This document shows, one piece after another, positions 7,150 through 15,185 of a stretch of DNA of 18,370 bases. Made by a program: the position numbers and the translations under genes. The stretch spans positions 1-18,370 of the forward strand of contig JAOPVD010000339.1 of assembly GCA_025966295.1 (NCBI GenBank), read 5' to 3'. The DNA comes from Frankiales bacterium. Its GTDB lineage: Bacteria > Actinomycetota > Actinomycetes > Mycobacteriales > SCTD01. Numbering within the stretch: position 1 is the first letter of the stretch; each line of letters opens with the position of its first letter. The notes below the pieces were generated by a model. It did not search any database. It saw nothing but the letters and a program-made list of their open reading frames with translations, and was not told where the DNA came from.

Positions 7150-7623
7150 ATGAGCGATGTCGTGACCGTCGAACGTGTCATCCCGGCCAGCCCCGAGGCG
7201 GTGTTCGCGCTCATCAGCGACCCGCGCCGGCACCACGAGTTCGACGGCTCCGGCACCGTCCGGCAGGCCAAGGACGTGCCGGACGCGCTGCGGCTCGGCG
7301 CCACCTTCGGCATGAACATGCGGCTCGGGGTGCCCTACTCGATGGTCAGCAAGGTGGTCGAGTACGTCGACAACCGTCGGCTCGCCTGGCAGACGCTGCC
7401 GGCGTACCCGTTGGCCGGCCGGCTGGCCGGAGGGCGGATCTGGCGCTACGAGCTGGAGCCGGTCGAGGGCGGCACCCTGGTGCGGGAGAGCTGGGACATC
7501 ACCCAGGAGCGGCTCCTGACCAAGCCGGCGGTGCGGCAGGCGGCCGGCAAGACTCGCAAGAACATGGAGGCCACCCTCGCCCGGATCGAGGAGGTCCTGA
7601 CAAAGCGGGCGCAACAGGCGTAG
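7150..7623 (+). CDS. SRPBCC (START/Bet v1-like) family protein
   Basis: 157-aa single-domain protein. The N-terminus VTVERVIPASPEAVFALISDP (5-25) is the standard first strand and helix of the polyketide cyclase/lipid-transport SRPBCC fold. The middle strands follow (KVVEYVDNRRLAWQT), then RYELEPVEGGTLVRESWDI, and a long C-terminal helix (AGKTRKNMEATLARIEEVL). This fold forms a hydrophobic pocket that binds lipids or other apolar ligands; the ligand is not predictable. The start ATG has no Shine-Dalgarno but carries a TAGCCT hexamer 7 nt upstream. The WS/DGAT gene begins 30 bp downstream, so the two are probably co-transcribed, which would fit a lipid-related ligand (inference). Confidence 0.88.
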   Translation: MSDVVTVERVIPASPEAVFALISDPRRHHEFDGSGTVRQAKDVPDALRLGATFGMNMRLGVPYSMVSKVVEYVDNRRLAWQTLPAYPLAGRLAGGRIWRYELEPVEGGTLVRESWDITQERLLTKPAVRQAAGKTRKNMEATLARIEEVLTKRAQQA

Positions 7624-7653
7624 AACTCGGGGGGCACCCATCCGAGGAGCCCC

Positions 7654-9105
7654 GTGCAGCAGCTCACCGGCCTCGACGCCGCCTTCCTCGCGATGGAGAC
7701 GCACGCGGTCTTCGGGCACGTCGGAAGCGTCTGCCTGCTGGACCCCGCCACCTCGCCGGACCCGGTGACGCTGGCCAAGGTCACGGCGCTCATCGAGGAC
7801 CGGTTGCACCTGATGCCGCCGTTCCGGCGCCGGCTGGTGACGGTCCCGCTCGGCCTGGACCAGCCGTACTGGATCGAGGACCCCGACTTCGACATCGAGT
7901 ACCACGTGCGGGAGCTGGCGCTGCCGGAGCCCGGCGACGACCGGCAGCTGGCCGAGCAGGCCGCGCGGCTGCACGCCCGGCCGCTCGACCGCAGCCGGCC
8001 GCTGTGGGAGCTGTACCTGATCCATGGGCTGCAGGGCGGCCTGAAGGCCATCTACAGCAAGGTGCACCACGCCGCCATCGACGGCGTCTCGGGCGGCGAC
8101 ATCCTCACGGCCATCCTCGACCTCAGCGCGGAGGGCCGGACCGTCGAGCGGCCGCCGTGGCAGGGGGAGAGCGAGCCGAGCGCGGTGTCGATGCTGACCC
8201 GCTCGGCGCTGTCGCTGGCCGGGCACCCGCTGCGGGCCGCGCGCATGACCTACGGCCTGGCCCGCAGCCTGCCGACGCTCGCGAGGAGCCCGGTCCGCCC
8301 GCGGCTGCCGGTGGTCGACCGGCTGCTGGGCCGCGACGACGGCATCGTGCTGTCCAGCGGCGGGCTGCGGGCCCCGGCGACGCCGTTCAACAAGGCCATC
8401 TCCCCGCACCGGCGGTGGGCCTTCCGCAGCCTGCCGCTCGATGAGGTGAAGGCGGTCAAGAACGCCACCGGCGGCACCGTCAACGACGTCGTCATGGCAC
8501 TGTCGGCCGGGGCCCTCCGGCGCTGGCTGCTCGCGCACGACGCGCTGCCCGAGGGGCCGCTGGTGGCGGCGGTGCCGGTGTCGGTGCGCACCGAGGCGGA
8601 GAAGGGCACCGCCGGCAACAAGGTGTCCACCATGATCGCGGCGTTGCCGACGCACCTCGCCGACCCGCTCGCGCGGCTGTACGCCTGCAGCGCGGCGATG
8701 AGTTCTGCCAAGGAGCAGCACGGCGCGCTGCCGGCGACGCTGCTGTCGGACGTCACCCAGTTCGCGATGCCGGCCCTCGCCGGGCAGGCCGCCCGGCTGG
8801 CGGCGCGGGTGCGGCTGGTCGAGCGGGTCAGCCCGTTCAACCTGTTCATCTCGAACGTGCCCGGCCCGAACCTGCCGCTGTACTACGCCGGCTGCCGGCT
8901 GCTGGGCTACTACCCGCTGTCGGCCATCGCCGACGGCCAGGGGCTGAACATCACGGTCTGCAGCCTTGACGGGAAGCTGCACTTCGGGGTCATCGCCGAC
9001 CGGGAGCTCGTGCCGGACGTGGAGGCGATGACCGGCTACCTCGTCGAGGAGCTGGACGTGCTCTGCCGAGCGGTCGCCACCGGCGCACATCACCGAAGTG
9101 GCTGA
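7654..9105 (+). CDS. Wax ester synthase / acyl-CoA:diacylglycerol acyltransferase (WS/DGAT)
   Basis: 483-aa acyltransferase, typical family length. It would esterify long-chain acyl-CoA to diacylglycerol or a fatty alcohol, making storage triacylglycerol or wax esters at the membrane/lipid-body surface. It begins with LTGLDAAFLAMET (4-16), the family's N-terminal signature. The active-site HHxxxDG is KVHHAAIDG (136-144) with catalytic H139. Downstream conserved blocks are GTVNDVVMAL (274-283), ISNVPGPNLPLYYAG (399-413) and DGQGLNITVCSLDGKLHFGVIADR (427-450). The GTG start has GAGG (7644-7647) 6 nt upstream. It follows the SRPBCC gene by 30 bp. The protein looks complete: the usual C-terminal helix ends in CRAVATGAHHRSG. 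Actinomycetes normally carry several paralogues, so this one's substrate preference is open. Confidence 0.94.
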   Translation: MQQLTGLDAAFLAMETHAVFGHVGSVCLLDPATSPDPVTLAKVTALIEDRLHLMPPFRRRLVTVPLGLDQPYWIEDPDFDIEYHVRELALPEPGDDRQLAEQAARLHARPLDRSRPLWELYLIHGLQGGLKAIYSKVHHAAIDGVSGGDILTAILDLSAEGRTVERPPWQGESEPSAVSMLTRSALSLAGHPLRAARMTYGLARSLPTLARSPVRPRLPVVDRLLGRDDGIVLSSGGLRAPATPFNKAISPHRRWAFRSLPLDEVKAVKNATGGTVNDVVMALSAGALRRWLLAHDALPEGPLVAAVPVSVRTEAEKGTAGNKVSTMIAALPTHLADPLARLYACSAAMSSAKEQHGALPATLLSDVTQFAMPALAGQAARLAARVRLVERVSPFNLFISNVPGPNLPLYYAGCRLLGYYPLSAIADGQGLNITVCSLDGKLHFGVIADRELVPDVEAMTGYLVEELDVLCRAVATGAHHRSG

Positions 9106-9129
9106 CAGCCCCGGGGCGACACCACGCGG

Positions 9130-9543
9130 ATGCAGGCCCAGCACGACGGCGTCGCGGAGCACATCCAGGCGCTGGAGGCGGACCTGCCGACCTGGACCGG
9201 CAGCGCTGACGCGGCCCTGGGCGAGCGCATCGCCACCACCGTGGTGGCCCTCCGCGCCGCCCTCGTGGCGCACCTCGACGAGGAGGAGCGCAGCATCCTG
9301 CCGCTGGTGGCGACCACCTTCACCGGCCCCGAGTGGGGCGAGCTGGGCGAGAAAGGCTTCGCCGCGATCGCCAAGAACCGCCGGCTCATCACCCTCGGGC
9401 ACATCCTGGAGGACGCCGACGAGCAGGAGCGGCGCGCCTTCCTGGCGCACCTGCCGGCGCCCGCCCGGATCGCCTGGAGGCTGCTGGGGCGCAAGCAGTT
9501 CGCCAAGGAGACCGCGGCCCTGCGGATCCCGGCCCAGCGCTAG
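9130..9543 (+). pseudogene. Hemerythrin HHE-domain protein, 5'-truncated (C-terminal half only)
   Basis: 137-aa ORF matching the second half of actinobacterial hemerythrin-domain proteins. It contains MQAQHDGVAEHI (1-12, helix C with the His ligand), VAHLDEEERSILPL (47-60, helix D with HxDEEE) and the family tail (EWGELGEKGFAAI...RRLITLGHILEDA...PARIAWRLLGRKQF). Helices A and B, with their His and HxxxE iron ligands, are absent; normal members carry roughly 80-100 more N-terminal residues. The space where they would lie is the intact 3' end of the WS/DGAT gene. The ORF is in the same frame as that gene, separated by TGA and eight codons (QPRGDTTR). No Shine-Dalgarno or TAGGCT-like hexamer precedes the ATG. 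It is probably a remnant, but the open frame and clean stop allow a small expressed protein. The stop overlaps the Nudix gene stop (shared CTAG). Confidence 0.7.
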
Positions 9544-9995
9544 GCCTCCCGGCTCTCGACCAGCGCCGCCAGCCGGTCCAGGAACGGCTCCTGGGCCTGC
9601 ATGATCTTGCCGCGCGCCGTCGCCAGGTCGAACCACTCCGCCCGGTCCACCTCAGGGAACTCCTGCCAGCGGCCGTGCCACTGCATGCCGAACAGGTTGC
9701 TGGTCACCTCGCTGGTGTCCAGGTCGCCTTCCAGCCCCCAGGCGACCACGCGCTTGCCGCTCTTCTGCGTGACCTCCCCGAGCGGCAGCGGGTCCCCGTC
9801 CGGGGGCGCCACCCCGATCTCCTCGCCGTACTCCCGGTAGGCCGCGGCGAGCGGCTCCTCGGTGTCGTCGTATTCGCCCTTGGGGACCGTCCAGACGTCC
9901 TTGCCGGCGTGCAGCGGGCCGCCGGGGTGGGCCAGCAGCACCTGCAGGTCAGGGCGGCGCCGGAACAGCAGCAACCCGGCGCTCCGCTTCGGCAC
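9540..9995 (-). CDS. Nudix hydrolase (COG4119-type)
   Basis: 151-aa Nudix protein. The Nudix box is G40 to V62, GEYDDTEEPLAAAYREYGEEIGV, matching GX5EX7REUXEEXGU at all fixed residues. The N-terminus VPKRSAGLLLFRR and the WTVPKGEYDD segment match the predicted NTP-pyrophosphohydrolase group COG4119, whose members typically begin MPKRSAG. I therefore choose the GTG at 9995; it has GAGGG (10007-10003) 7 nt upstream. The enzyme would hydrolyse a nucleoside diphosphate linked to another moiety; the substrate is not known. It is divergent from the RsbW-like gene and ends in the CTAG shared with the hemerythrin remnant, so it is a single-gene unit. Confidence 0.92.
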   Translation of the reverse strand: MPKRSAGLLLFRRRPDLQVLLAHPGGPLHAGKDVWTVPKGEYDDTEEPLAAAYREYGEEIGVAPPDGDPLPLGEVTQKSGKRVVAWGLEGDLDTSEVTSNLFGMQWHGRWQEFPEVDRAEWFDLATARGKIMQAQEPFLDRLAALVESREA

Positions 9996-10031
9996 CCGCC
10001 TACCCTCTCGCACCTCCTGCGGCCATGCCTC

Positions 10032-10037
10032 TAGGCT
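10032..10037 (+). promoter_or_regulatory. Candidate -10 hexamer (TAGGCT) for leaderless RsbW-like gene
   Basis: TAGGCT lies exactly 7 nt before the GTG at 10045, and there is no Shine-Dalgarno. This spacing favours the GTG over the in-frame ATG at 10057. No -35 consensus is seen. Confidence 0.55.
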
Positions 10038-10044
10038 GCCCGAC

Positions 10045-10530
10045 GTGACGGCGGCCATGAGCGTGGAGCTGACCCTGCCCGGGGTCACCGCGAGCGTCCC
10101 GGCCGCGCGCCGGTTCGTCCGCAAGACCCTGGTCGGGTGGGGCTTCGACCGGCAGGTCGACGCGGCCGCCCTGGTCATCTCCGAGCTCGCGACCAACGCC
10201 GTGCTGCACGCCCGCTCGGCCTTCACCGTGCGGCTGCGGGTCGACGCGACCGGTGCTCTGCGCCTGGAGGTCCTCGACGCCTCGCAGCGCGCCCCCCGCC
10301 CGCGGTCCTACGGCAACGGCTCGACCACCGGTCGGGGCCTGGCGATCGTCGAGGACCTGGTGTCCACGTGGGGCGTGGAGGGGCTGCCCAGCGGCAAGGT
10401 CGTCTGGGCCGAGCTGGCGAACGTCGACGCGCGGTCCGACCCCGGCACCCGGCAGGGGAGGCGCAGCTCGGGTCAGGGCGGCGGACGCCGCCGCTCGGTC
10501 CCGCGCGGACCGGCGGTGCTGGCGGCGTGA
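10045..10530 (+). CDS. ATP-binding protein, RsbW-like anti-sigma-factor kinase fold
   Basis: 161-aa HATPase_c protein. VISELATNAVLHA (44-56) is the N-box with Asn51, LEVLDAS (74-80) is the G1-type Asp segment, and GRGLAIVEDLVSTWG (96-110) is the G2 glycine motif. This minimal Bergerat fold is typical of actinobacterial RsbW/SpoIIAB-like regulators, which bind or phosphorylate anti-sigma antagonists. No sigma factor, STAS antagonist or PP2C phosphatase gene is adjacent, so the partner is unknown. The last 30 residues are basic, Gly/Ser/Arg-rich and probably disordered (RRSSGQGGGRRRSVPRG). I chose the GTG at 10045 because of the TAGGCT hexamer 7 nt upstream; the ATG at 10057 would remove four residues. 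It overlaps the next gene by GTGA. Confidence 0.87.
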   Translation: MTAAMSVELTLPGVTASVPAARRFVRKTLVGWGFDRQVDAAALVISELATNAVLHARSAFTVRLRVDATGALRLEVLDASQRAPRPRSYGNGSTTGRGLAIVEDLVSTWGVEGLPSGKVVWAELANVDARSDPGTRQGRRSSGQGGGRRRSVPRGPAVLAA

Positions 10531-10994
10531 GCGTCCTGCATGAGGTCCACGTGCTCCAGCTGCCGGTCCGGATCTGGGCGCGGGCGCAGGAGCAGACCGA
10601 CGCGCTGCTGCGCGAGTTCGCGCTCATCAGCACCAGCGACGGCAACGACCACGAGGTGCCTGCCCGGCTCACCCGGCTGATCGCCGACCTCGAGCAGCGC
10701 TTCGACGGCGTCTCGACCGCGCAGGAGCAGCAGCTGTACGCCGCCGCGGACGCGGGGCTGCTGGTGCTGGACGAGCTCGTCTACCAGCTGCCGACCGAGG
10801 TGGCGGAGGCGTCCGTCACGCTGCTGCAGATGTTCGACGAGGCGGACGCCTACTGCGCGGACGGCACCCACCTGCTCACCCTGGCGGCGGACCCGGAGGT
10901 GGCCCGCTTCCGGCGCTGGTTCCTGCTGCAGTTCGTCGACCAGATCGCCGGCGGCGCGCCGGTGCGCTGGCCGGACTGGCCGCTCGCGCCCTGA
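10527..10994 (+). CDS. Hypothetical protein, 155 aa, coupled to the RsbW-like gene
   Basis: The GTG at 10527 overlaps the TGA of the ATP-binding gene (GTGA), the classic arrangement for translational coupling, so the two products are likely made together. The protein is helical and soluble in appearance. It has VHVLQLPVRIWARAQEQTDA (7-26) leading into LLREFALIS, then a helix LTRLIADLEQRFDGV, an acidic LYQLPTEVAEA-type middle and a Trp-rich C-terminus (RFRRWFLLQFVDQI; VRWPDWPLAP). There is no signal peptide, no membrane segment and no known catalytic motif. I do not recognise a named family. By position it is a candidate partner or modulator of the RsbW-like ATPase (inference). Confidence 0.8.
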   Translation: MSVLHEVHVLQLPVRIWARAQEQTDALLREFALISTSDGNDHEVPARLTRLIADLEQRFDGVSTAQEQQLYAAADAGLLVLDELVYQLPTEVAEASVTLLQMFDEADAYCADGTHLLTLAADPEVARFRRWFLLQFVDQIAGGAPVRWPDWPLAP

Positions 10995-11014
10995 GGGCGG
11001 ACCGCCGGCCCACG

Positions 11015-11020
11015 TAGGCT
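11015..11020 (+). promoter_or_regulatory. hrpA: Candidate -10 hexamer (TAGGCT) of hrpA
   Basis: TAGGCT lies 10 nt before the hrpA ATG at 11031. The spacer GGATGGTGAG has some Shine-Dalgarno character, so a very short 5' leader is possible. No clear -35 box. Confidence 0.45.
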
Positions 11021-11030
11021 GGATGGTGAG

Positions 11031-14000
11031 ATGGACCGATCGGAGCTGCGCGCGCGTCTTGGCGACGTGATGCTGCGGGACCGGCGCCGGATCGAGCGGC
11101 GCCTGGACGACCGGCGGCGGCCGCCGGACCTGACCCGGCTCGCCGCCGAGGTGGTGCAGGCCGAGGAGCGGATCGCGCGGCGCCGGTTGTCGGTGCCCGA
11201 GCTCCGCTACCCCGAGCACCTGCCGGTCAGCCAGGTCCGCGACGAGATCGCGGACGCCATCCGCGACCACCAGGTGGTGGTCCTCGCCGGCGAGACCGGC
11301 TCGGGCAAGACCACCCAGCTGCCCAAGATCCTGCTCGGCCTGGGTCGCGGCGTGACCGGGCTCATCGGCCACACCCAGCCGCGCCGGATCGCCGCCCGGG
11401 CAGTGGCCGAGCGGGTCGCCGAGGAGCTCGGCACCGAGGTCGGGGACAAGGTCGGGTACACCGTCCGCTTCCACGACCAGGTCTCGGACAGCTCGCTGGT
11501 CAAGGTGATGACCGACGGCATCCTGCTGGCCGAGCTGGCCCGTGACCGCACGCTCTCGGCGTACGACACGATCGTCATCGACGAGGCGCACGAGCGGTCG
11601 CTGACCATCGACTTCCTGCTCGGCTACCTCAAGCAGCTGCTGCCGCAGCGGCCCGACCTCAAGGTCGTCATCACCTCGGCGACGATCGACCCGGAGCGGT
11701 TCAGCCGGCACTTCGACGACGCGCCCGTGCTCGAGGTGAGCGGCCGCACCTACCCGGTCGAGGTCCGCTACCGGCCGCTCGAGGACGACGACCAGATCAC
11801 GGCCATCGTGGCGGCCTGCGAGGAGCTGGCCGCCGCGGGCGACGGTGACGTGCTGGTGTTCCTGTCCGGTGAGCGCGAGATCCGCGACACCGCGGACGCG
11901 CTGCGGGCGGTCGTCGACCGCCGCACCGAGGTGGTGCCGCTGTACGGCCGGCTGTCGGCCGCCGAGCAGCACCTGGTGTTCGCGCCGCACACCGGCCGCC
12001 GGATCGTGCTCGCCACCAACGTCGCCGAGACGTCGCTGACGGTGCCTGGGATCCGCTACGTCGTCGACCCCGGGACGGCCCGGATCTCGCGCTACAGCAA
12101 CCGCACCAAGGTGCAGCGGCTGCCGATCGAGGCGATCAGCCAGGCCTCCGCGCAGCAGCGCGCCGGCCGCTGCGGCCGGGTGGCCGACGGGATCTGCATC
12201 CGGCTGTACGCCGAGGAGGACTTCCTGTCCCGGCCGGAGTTCACCGAGCCGGAGATCCTGCGCACCAACCTGGCCTCGGTGCTGCTGCAGATGTCGTCGC
12301 TCGGCCTCGGTGACATCGAGGACTTCCCGTTCGTCGAGCCGCCGGACAGGCGCAACGTGCGGGACGGCATCCAGCTCCTGGAGGAGCTCGGTGCCCTCGA
12401 CGGCGACCGGCTCACCAAGACCGGCCGCCAGCTGGCCCAGCTGCCGGTCGACCCGCGGATGGCCCGGATGGTGGTGGAGGCCGAGCGGCTCGGCTGCGTG
12501 CGCGAGGTGCTCGTCATCGCCGCTGCCCTGTCCATCCAGGACCCGCGCGAGCGGCCGCTGGACAAGCAGCAGCAGGCCGCCGAGATGCACGCCCGCTTCA
12601 CCGACCCGACGTCGGACCTGCTGGCCTGGCTGAACCTGTGGCGGCACGTGCAGGAGCAGCAGAAGGCCTTGTCCAGCAGCGCTTTCCGGCGGATGTGCAA
12701 GCGCGAGTTCCTCAACTACCTGCGGATCCGTGAGTGGCAGGACCTGCACGGCCAGCTCACCCGGGTCGGCCGCCAGCTCGACTTGGCGCACGACAGCAGC
12801 TCGACCGACCCGGCGACGGTGACGCAGGCACTGCTGGCCGGCCTGCTCTCGCACGTCGGGCTCAAGCAGGACCAGCGCGAGTACCTCGGTGCCCGGGGGG
12901 CCCGGTTCACGATCGCGCCCGGCTCGGCGCTGTTCAAGAAGCCGCCGCAGCTGGTGGTCGCGGCCGAGCTCGTCGAGACCAACCGGCTCTGGGCCCGCGG
13001 CCTGGCGCGGGTCGAGCCGGAGTGGGTGGAGCAGGTCGGCGGCCACCTGCTCAAGCGCACCTACAGCGAGCCGCACTGGGAAAAGAAGCGCGGCAGCGTG
13101 GTCGCCTACGAGCGGGTCACCCTGTACGGCGTCCCGATCGTCGCGCAGCGCAAGGTGCAGTACGGCGCGATCGACCCGGTGGTGTCCCGCGACCTGTTCC
13201 TGCGGCACGCGCTGGTGCAGGGCGACTGGGAGACCCACCACGCGTTCTGGAAGCACAACACGACAATGCTGGCCGACGTCGAGGAGGTCGAGCAGCGGGC
13301 CCGGCGGCGCGACATCGTCGTGGACGACGACGTGCTCTACGACTTCTACGACACCCGCGTCCCGGCCGACGTGGTGTCCGGCGCGCACTTCGACGCGTGG
13401 TGGAAGACGCAGCGGCACGCCACCCCCCAGCTGCTGCACCTGTCCCTCACCGACCTGCTGCGCGGTGACGTCGACCCCGGCGAGCACCCGGACGTGTGGG
13501 TCTCGGAGGACCTGCGCTTCGACCTGTCGTACGAGTTCGAGCCCGGCAGCGCGGCCGACGGCGTCACCGTCGACGTGCCGCTCGCGGTGCTCAACCGGGT
13601 CCGGCCGGAGGACTTCGCCTGGCATGTCCCGGGCCTGCGCCACGAGCTGGTCACGGCGCTCATCAAGAGCCTGCCGAAGGCGCTGCGGGTCAAGCTGGTG
13701 CCGGCGCCCGACACCGCCGCGCAGCTGCTGGAACGGGTCGCGCCGCGCGAGGAGCACCTGCTGCAGGCGCTGTCCCGGGAGGCCCGGCACCTGCGGGGCG
13801 TCGTGATCCCGGTCGAGGAGTGGGGCCTGGACCGGGTGCCGTCGCACCTGCGCCCGACCTTCCGGGTCGTCGACGACGCCGGCAAGGCCGTCGCCGAGGG
13901 CAAGGACCTGCCGGCCCTGCAGCAGCAGCTCGCGCAGCCGGTGCAGGCCGCGATCTCCTCGGTGGCGGGTGCTCTGGAGGTCTCCGGGCTGACCTCCTGG

Positions 14001-14816
14001 ACGGTCGAGGACATCCCGGCCGAGGTCTCGTCCGGGTCCGTGGTGGGCTACCCGGCGCTGGTCGACGAGGGCACGACGGTGGCGCTGAAGGTCCTCCCGC
14101 AGCCGTCCCCGTCGGTGCACCACGCCGGGGTACGCCGGCTCCTGCTGCTGGGCTGCTCCTCACCGGTCAAGGCGGTCTCCGGGCGGCTCACCAACAAGGC
14201 CAAGCTGGCGCTCGCCGCCAACCCGCACGGCTCGCTGACCGCGCTGATGGACGACTGCCTGCTGGCGGCGGTGGACGCCCTCGTGGCCGAGGCCCCCCGT
14301 GACAAGGCGGCCTTCGACGGGCTGCTGCTGCACGTCCGGGGGGAGCTGCAGGACGCGCTGCTCAAGGTGCTGCAGGGCGTGGAGCAGGTCCTCGGCCTGG
14401 CCGCCGAGGTGGACGCGGCGCTGGCGACGGTGACGCACCCGTCCGCGGCCACCGCGGTTCAGGACGTGCGGGCGCAGCGGGAAGCCTTGGTGCACCAGGG
14501 CTTCGTCACCGAGGTGACCGCGGCCCGGCTGCCGGACCTGGTCCGCTACCTGCGGGGGGCGCTGCTCCGGCTGGAGAAGCTGCCGGGTGAGGCCGACCGC
14601 GACCGCGCCCTCATGCGCGACGTGCAGGAGGTGAGCGCCGAGTGGGCCCGGCTGCCGGCGAGCGCGGGCAAGGAGAGGGTGCGCTGGATGCTCGAGGAGC
14701 TGCGCGTCAGCCTGTTCGCCCAGACCCTGAAGGCGAAGGGTCCGGTGTCGGTGCAGCGGGTCTACCGCGCACTCGACGACGTGCTGTCGTCGCCCTCGAG
14801 CAGGGCGCGCTCCTGA
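11031..14816 (+). CDS. hrpA: ATP-dependent RNA helicase HrpA (DEAH box)
   Basis: 1261-aa DEAH/RHA helicase, close to the length of E. coli HrpA (about 1300 aa). The helicase core shows GETGSGKTT (87-95, Walker A), DEAH (184-187, Walker B), SAT (216-218, motif III) and QRAGRCGR (376-383, motif VI). Winged-helix, ratchet and OB-fold regions follow to about residue 720. After that comes the long C-terminal extension specific to HrpA, which separates it from the shorter HrpB (about 800 aa). HrpA unwinds RNA 3' to 5' and in E. coli has been linked to mRNA processing and ribosome rescue; its role here is inferred by family. It stands as a single gene with its own TAGGCT element. Its last 55 bp overlap the convergent thioesterase gene. 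Confidence 0.97.
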   Translation: MDRSELRARLGDVMLRDRRRIERRLDDRRRPPDLTRLAAEVVQAEERIARRRLSVPELRYPEHLPVSQVRDEIADAIRDHQVVVLAGETGSGKTTQLPKILLGLGRGVTGLIGHTQPRRIAARAVAERVAEELGTEVGDKVGYTVRFHDQVSDSSLVKVMTDGILLAELARDRTLSAYDTIVIDEAHERSLTIDFLLGYLKQLLPQRPDLKVVITSATIDPERFSRHFDDAPVLEVSGRTYPVEVRYRPLEDDDQITAIVAACEELAAAGDGDVLVFLSGEREIRDTADALRAVVDRRTEVVPLYGRLSAAEQHLVFAPHTGRRIVLATNVAETSLTVPGIRYVVDPGTARISRYSNRTKVQRLPIEAISQASAQQRAGRCGRVADGICIRLYAEEDFLSRPEFTEPEILRTNLASVLLQMSSLGLGDIEDFPFVEPPDRRNVRDGIQLLEELGALDGDRLTKTGRQLAQLPVDPRMARMVVEAERLGCVREVLVIAAALSIQDPRERPLDKQQQAAEMHARFTDPTSDLLAWLNLWRHVQEQQKALSSSAFRRMCKREFLNYLRIREWQDLHGQLTRVGRQLDLAHDSSSTDPATVTQALLAGLLSHVGLKQDQREYLGARGARFTIAPGSALFKKPPQLVVAAELVETNRLWARGLARVEPEWVEQVGGHLLKRTYSEPHWEKKRGSVVAYERVTLYGVPIVAQRKVQYGAIDPVVSRDLFLRHALVQGDWETHHAFWKHNTTMLADVEEVEQRARRRDIVVDDDVLYDFYDTRVPADVVSGAHFDAWWKTQRHATPQLLHLSLTDLLRGDVDPGEHPDVWVSEDLRFDLSYEFEPGSAADGVTVDVPLAVLNRVRPEDFAWHVPGLRHELVTALIKSLPKALRVKLVPAPDTAAQLLERVAPREEHLLQALSREARHLRGVVIPVEEWGLDRVPSHLRPTFRVVDDAGKAVAEGKDLPALQQQLAQPVQAAISSVAGALEVSGLTSWTVEDIPAEVSSGSVVGYPALVDEGTTVALKVLPQPSPSVHHAGVRRLLLLGCSSPVKAVSGRLTNKAKLALAANPHGSLTALMDDCLLAAVDALVAEAPRDKAAFDGLLLHVRGELQDALLKVLQGVEQVLGLAAEVDAALATVTHPSAATAVQDVRAQREALVHQGFVTEVTAARLPDLVRYLRGALLRLEKLPGEADRDRALMRDVQEVSAEWARLPASAGKERVRWMLEELRVSLFAQTLKAKGPVSVQRVYRALDDVLSSPSSRARS

Positions 14817-15169
14817 TCATTGAGGGGGCGCGGCCGGCGGTCGTCGTCCAGGACGACCTGGACGGTGCGGCCGACGCCGACGAGCTGCGCACCGACCCGC
14901 AGCTCGTGCAGCAACGCGAAAGACGTCCGGCCGATCTTCTCGACCGAGACCGTCACGTCGACCGACGGCGTGCCCCCACGGATCTCGGCGACGTAGTCGC
15001 ACTCGCTGCGGGCCACGACGAAGTGCCCGCTCAACGCCGGCGCGATGGTGCGGAAGAACGCGATGCGGGCGGTCTCCATCAGCGTGTAGAACGCCACGTT
15101 GTTGACGTGGTTCAGCGGGTCGAGGTCGGCGAAGCGGACCTGCACGGGGATGGTCATCGAGGGCGGCAC
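14762..15169 (-). CDS. Acyl-CoA thioesterase, 4HBT hot-dog fold
   Basis: 135-aa single hot-dog domain. VRFADLDPLNHVNNVAFYTL (11-30) is the 4-hydroxybenzoyl-CoA thioesterase signature, with D17 at the catalytic Asp position followed by HVNN. A central helix (METARIAFFR) and the strands VARSECDYVAEIRGG and LHELRVG follow. It would hydrolyse an acyl-CoA; chain specificity is not predictable. The start is the GTG at 15169, which has TAGGCT 6 nt upstream on its strand. An in-frame ATG four codons later (15157) is an alternative. The Ser-rich C-terminus (GDDSTSSSAR) lies within the 55-bp tail-to-tail overlap with hrpA. It is divergent from nhaA with only 27 bp between start codons. Confidence 0.92.
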   Translation of the reverse strand: MPPSMTIPVQVRFADLDPLNHVNNVAFYTLMETARIAFFRTIAPALSGHFVVARSECDYVAEIRGGTPSVDVTVSVEKIGRTSFALLHELRVGAQLVGVGRTVQVVLDDDRRPRPLNDQERALLEGDDSTSSSAR

Positions 15170-15175
15170 GCGGAC

Positions 15176-15181
15176 AGCCTA
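15176..15181 (-). promoter_or_regulatory. Candidate -10 hexamer (TAGGCT) of the thioesterase gene
   Basis: On the minus strand TAGGCT lies 6 nt before the GTG at 15169, consistent with a leaderless transcript. It stands back to back with the nhaA hexamer, 4 bp away. Confidence 0.5.
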
Positions 15182-15185
15182 CGAA

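Noticed and set aside
10473..14123. A 1216-codon minus-strand open frame opposite hrpA
   Set aside because: The plus strand encodes complete HrpA with all helicase motifs. The antisense product is low-complexity (repeated RQ, VD, HL) and shows no family signature.
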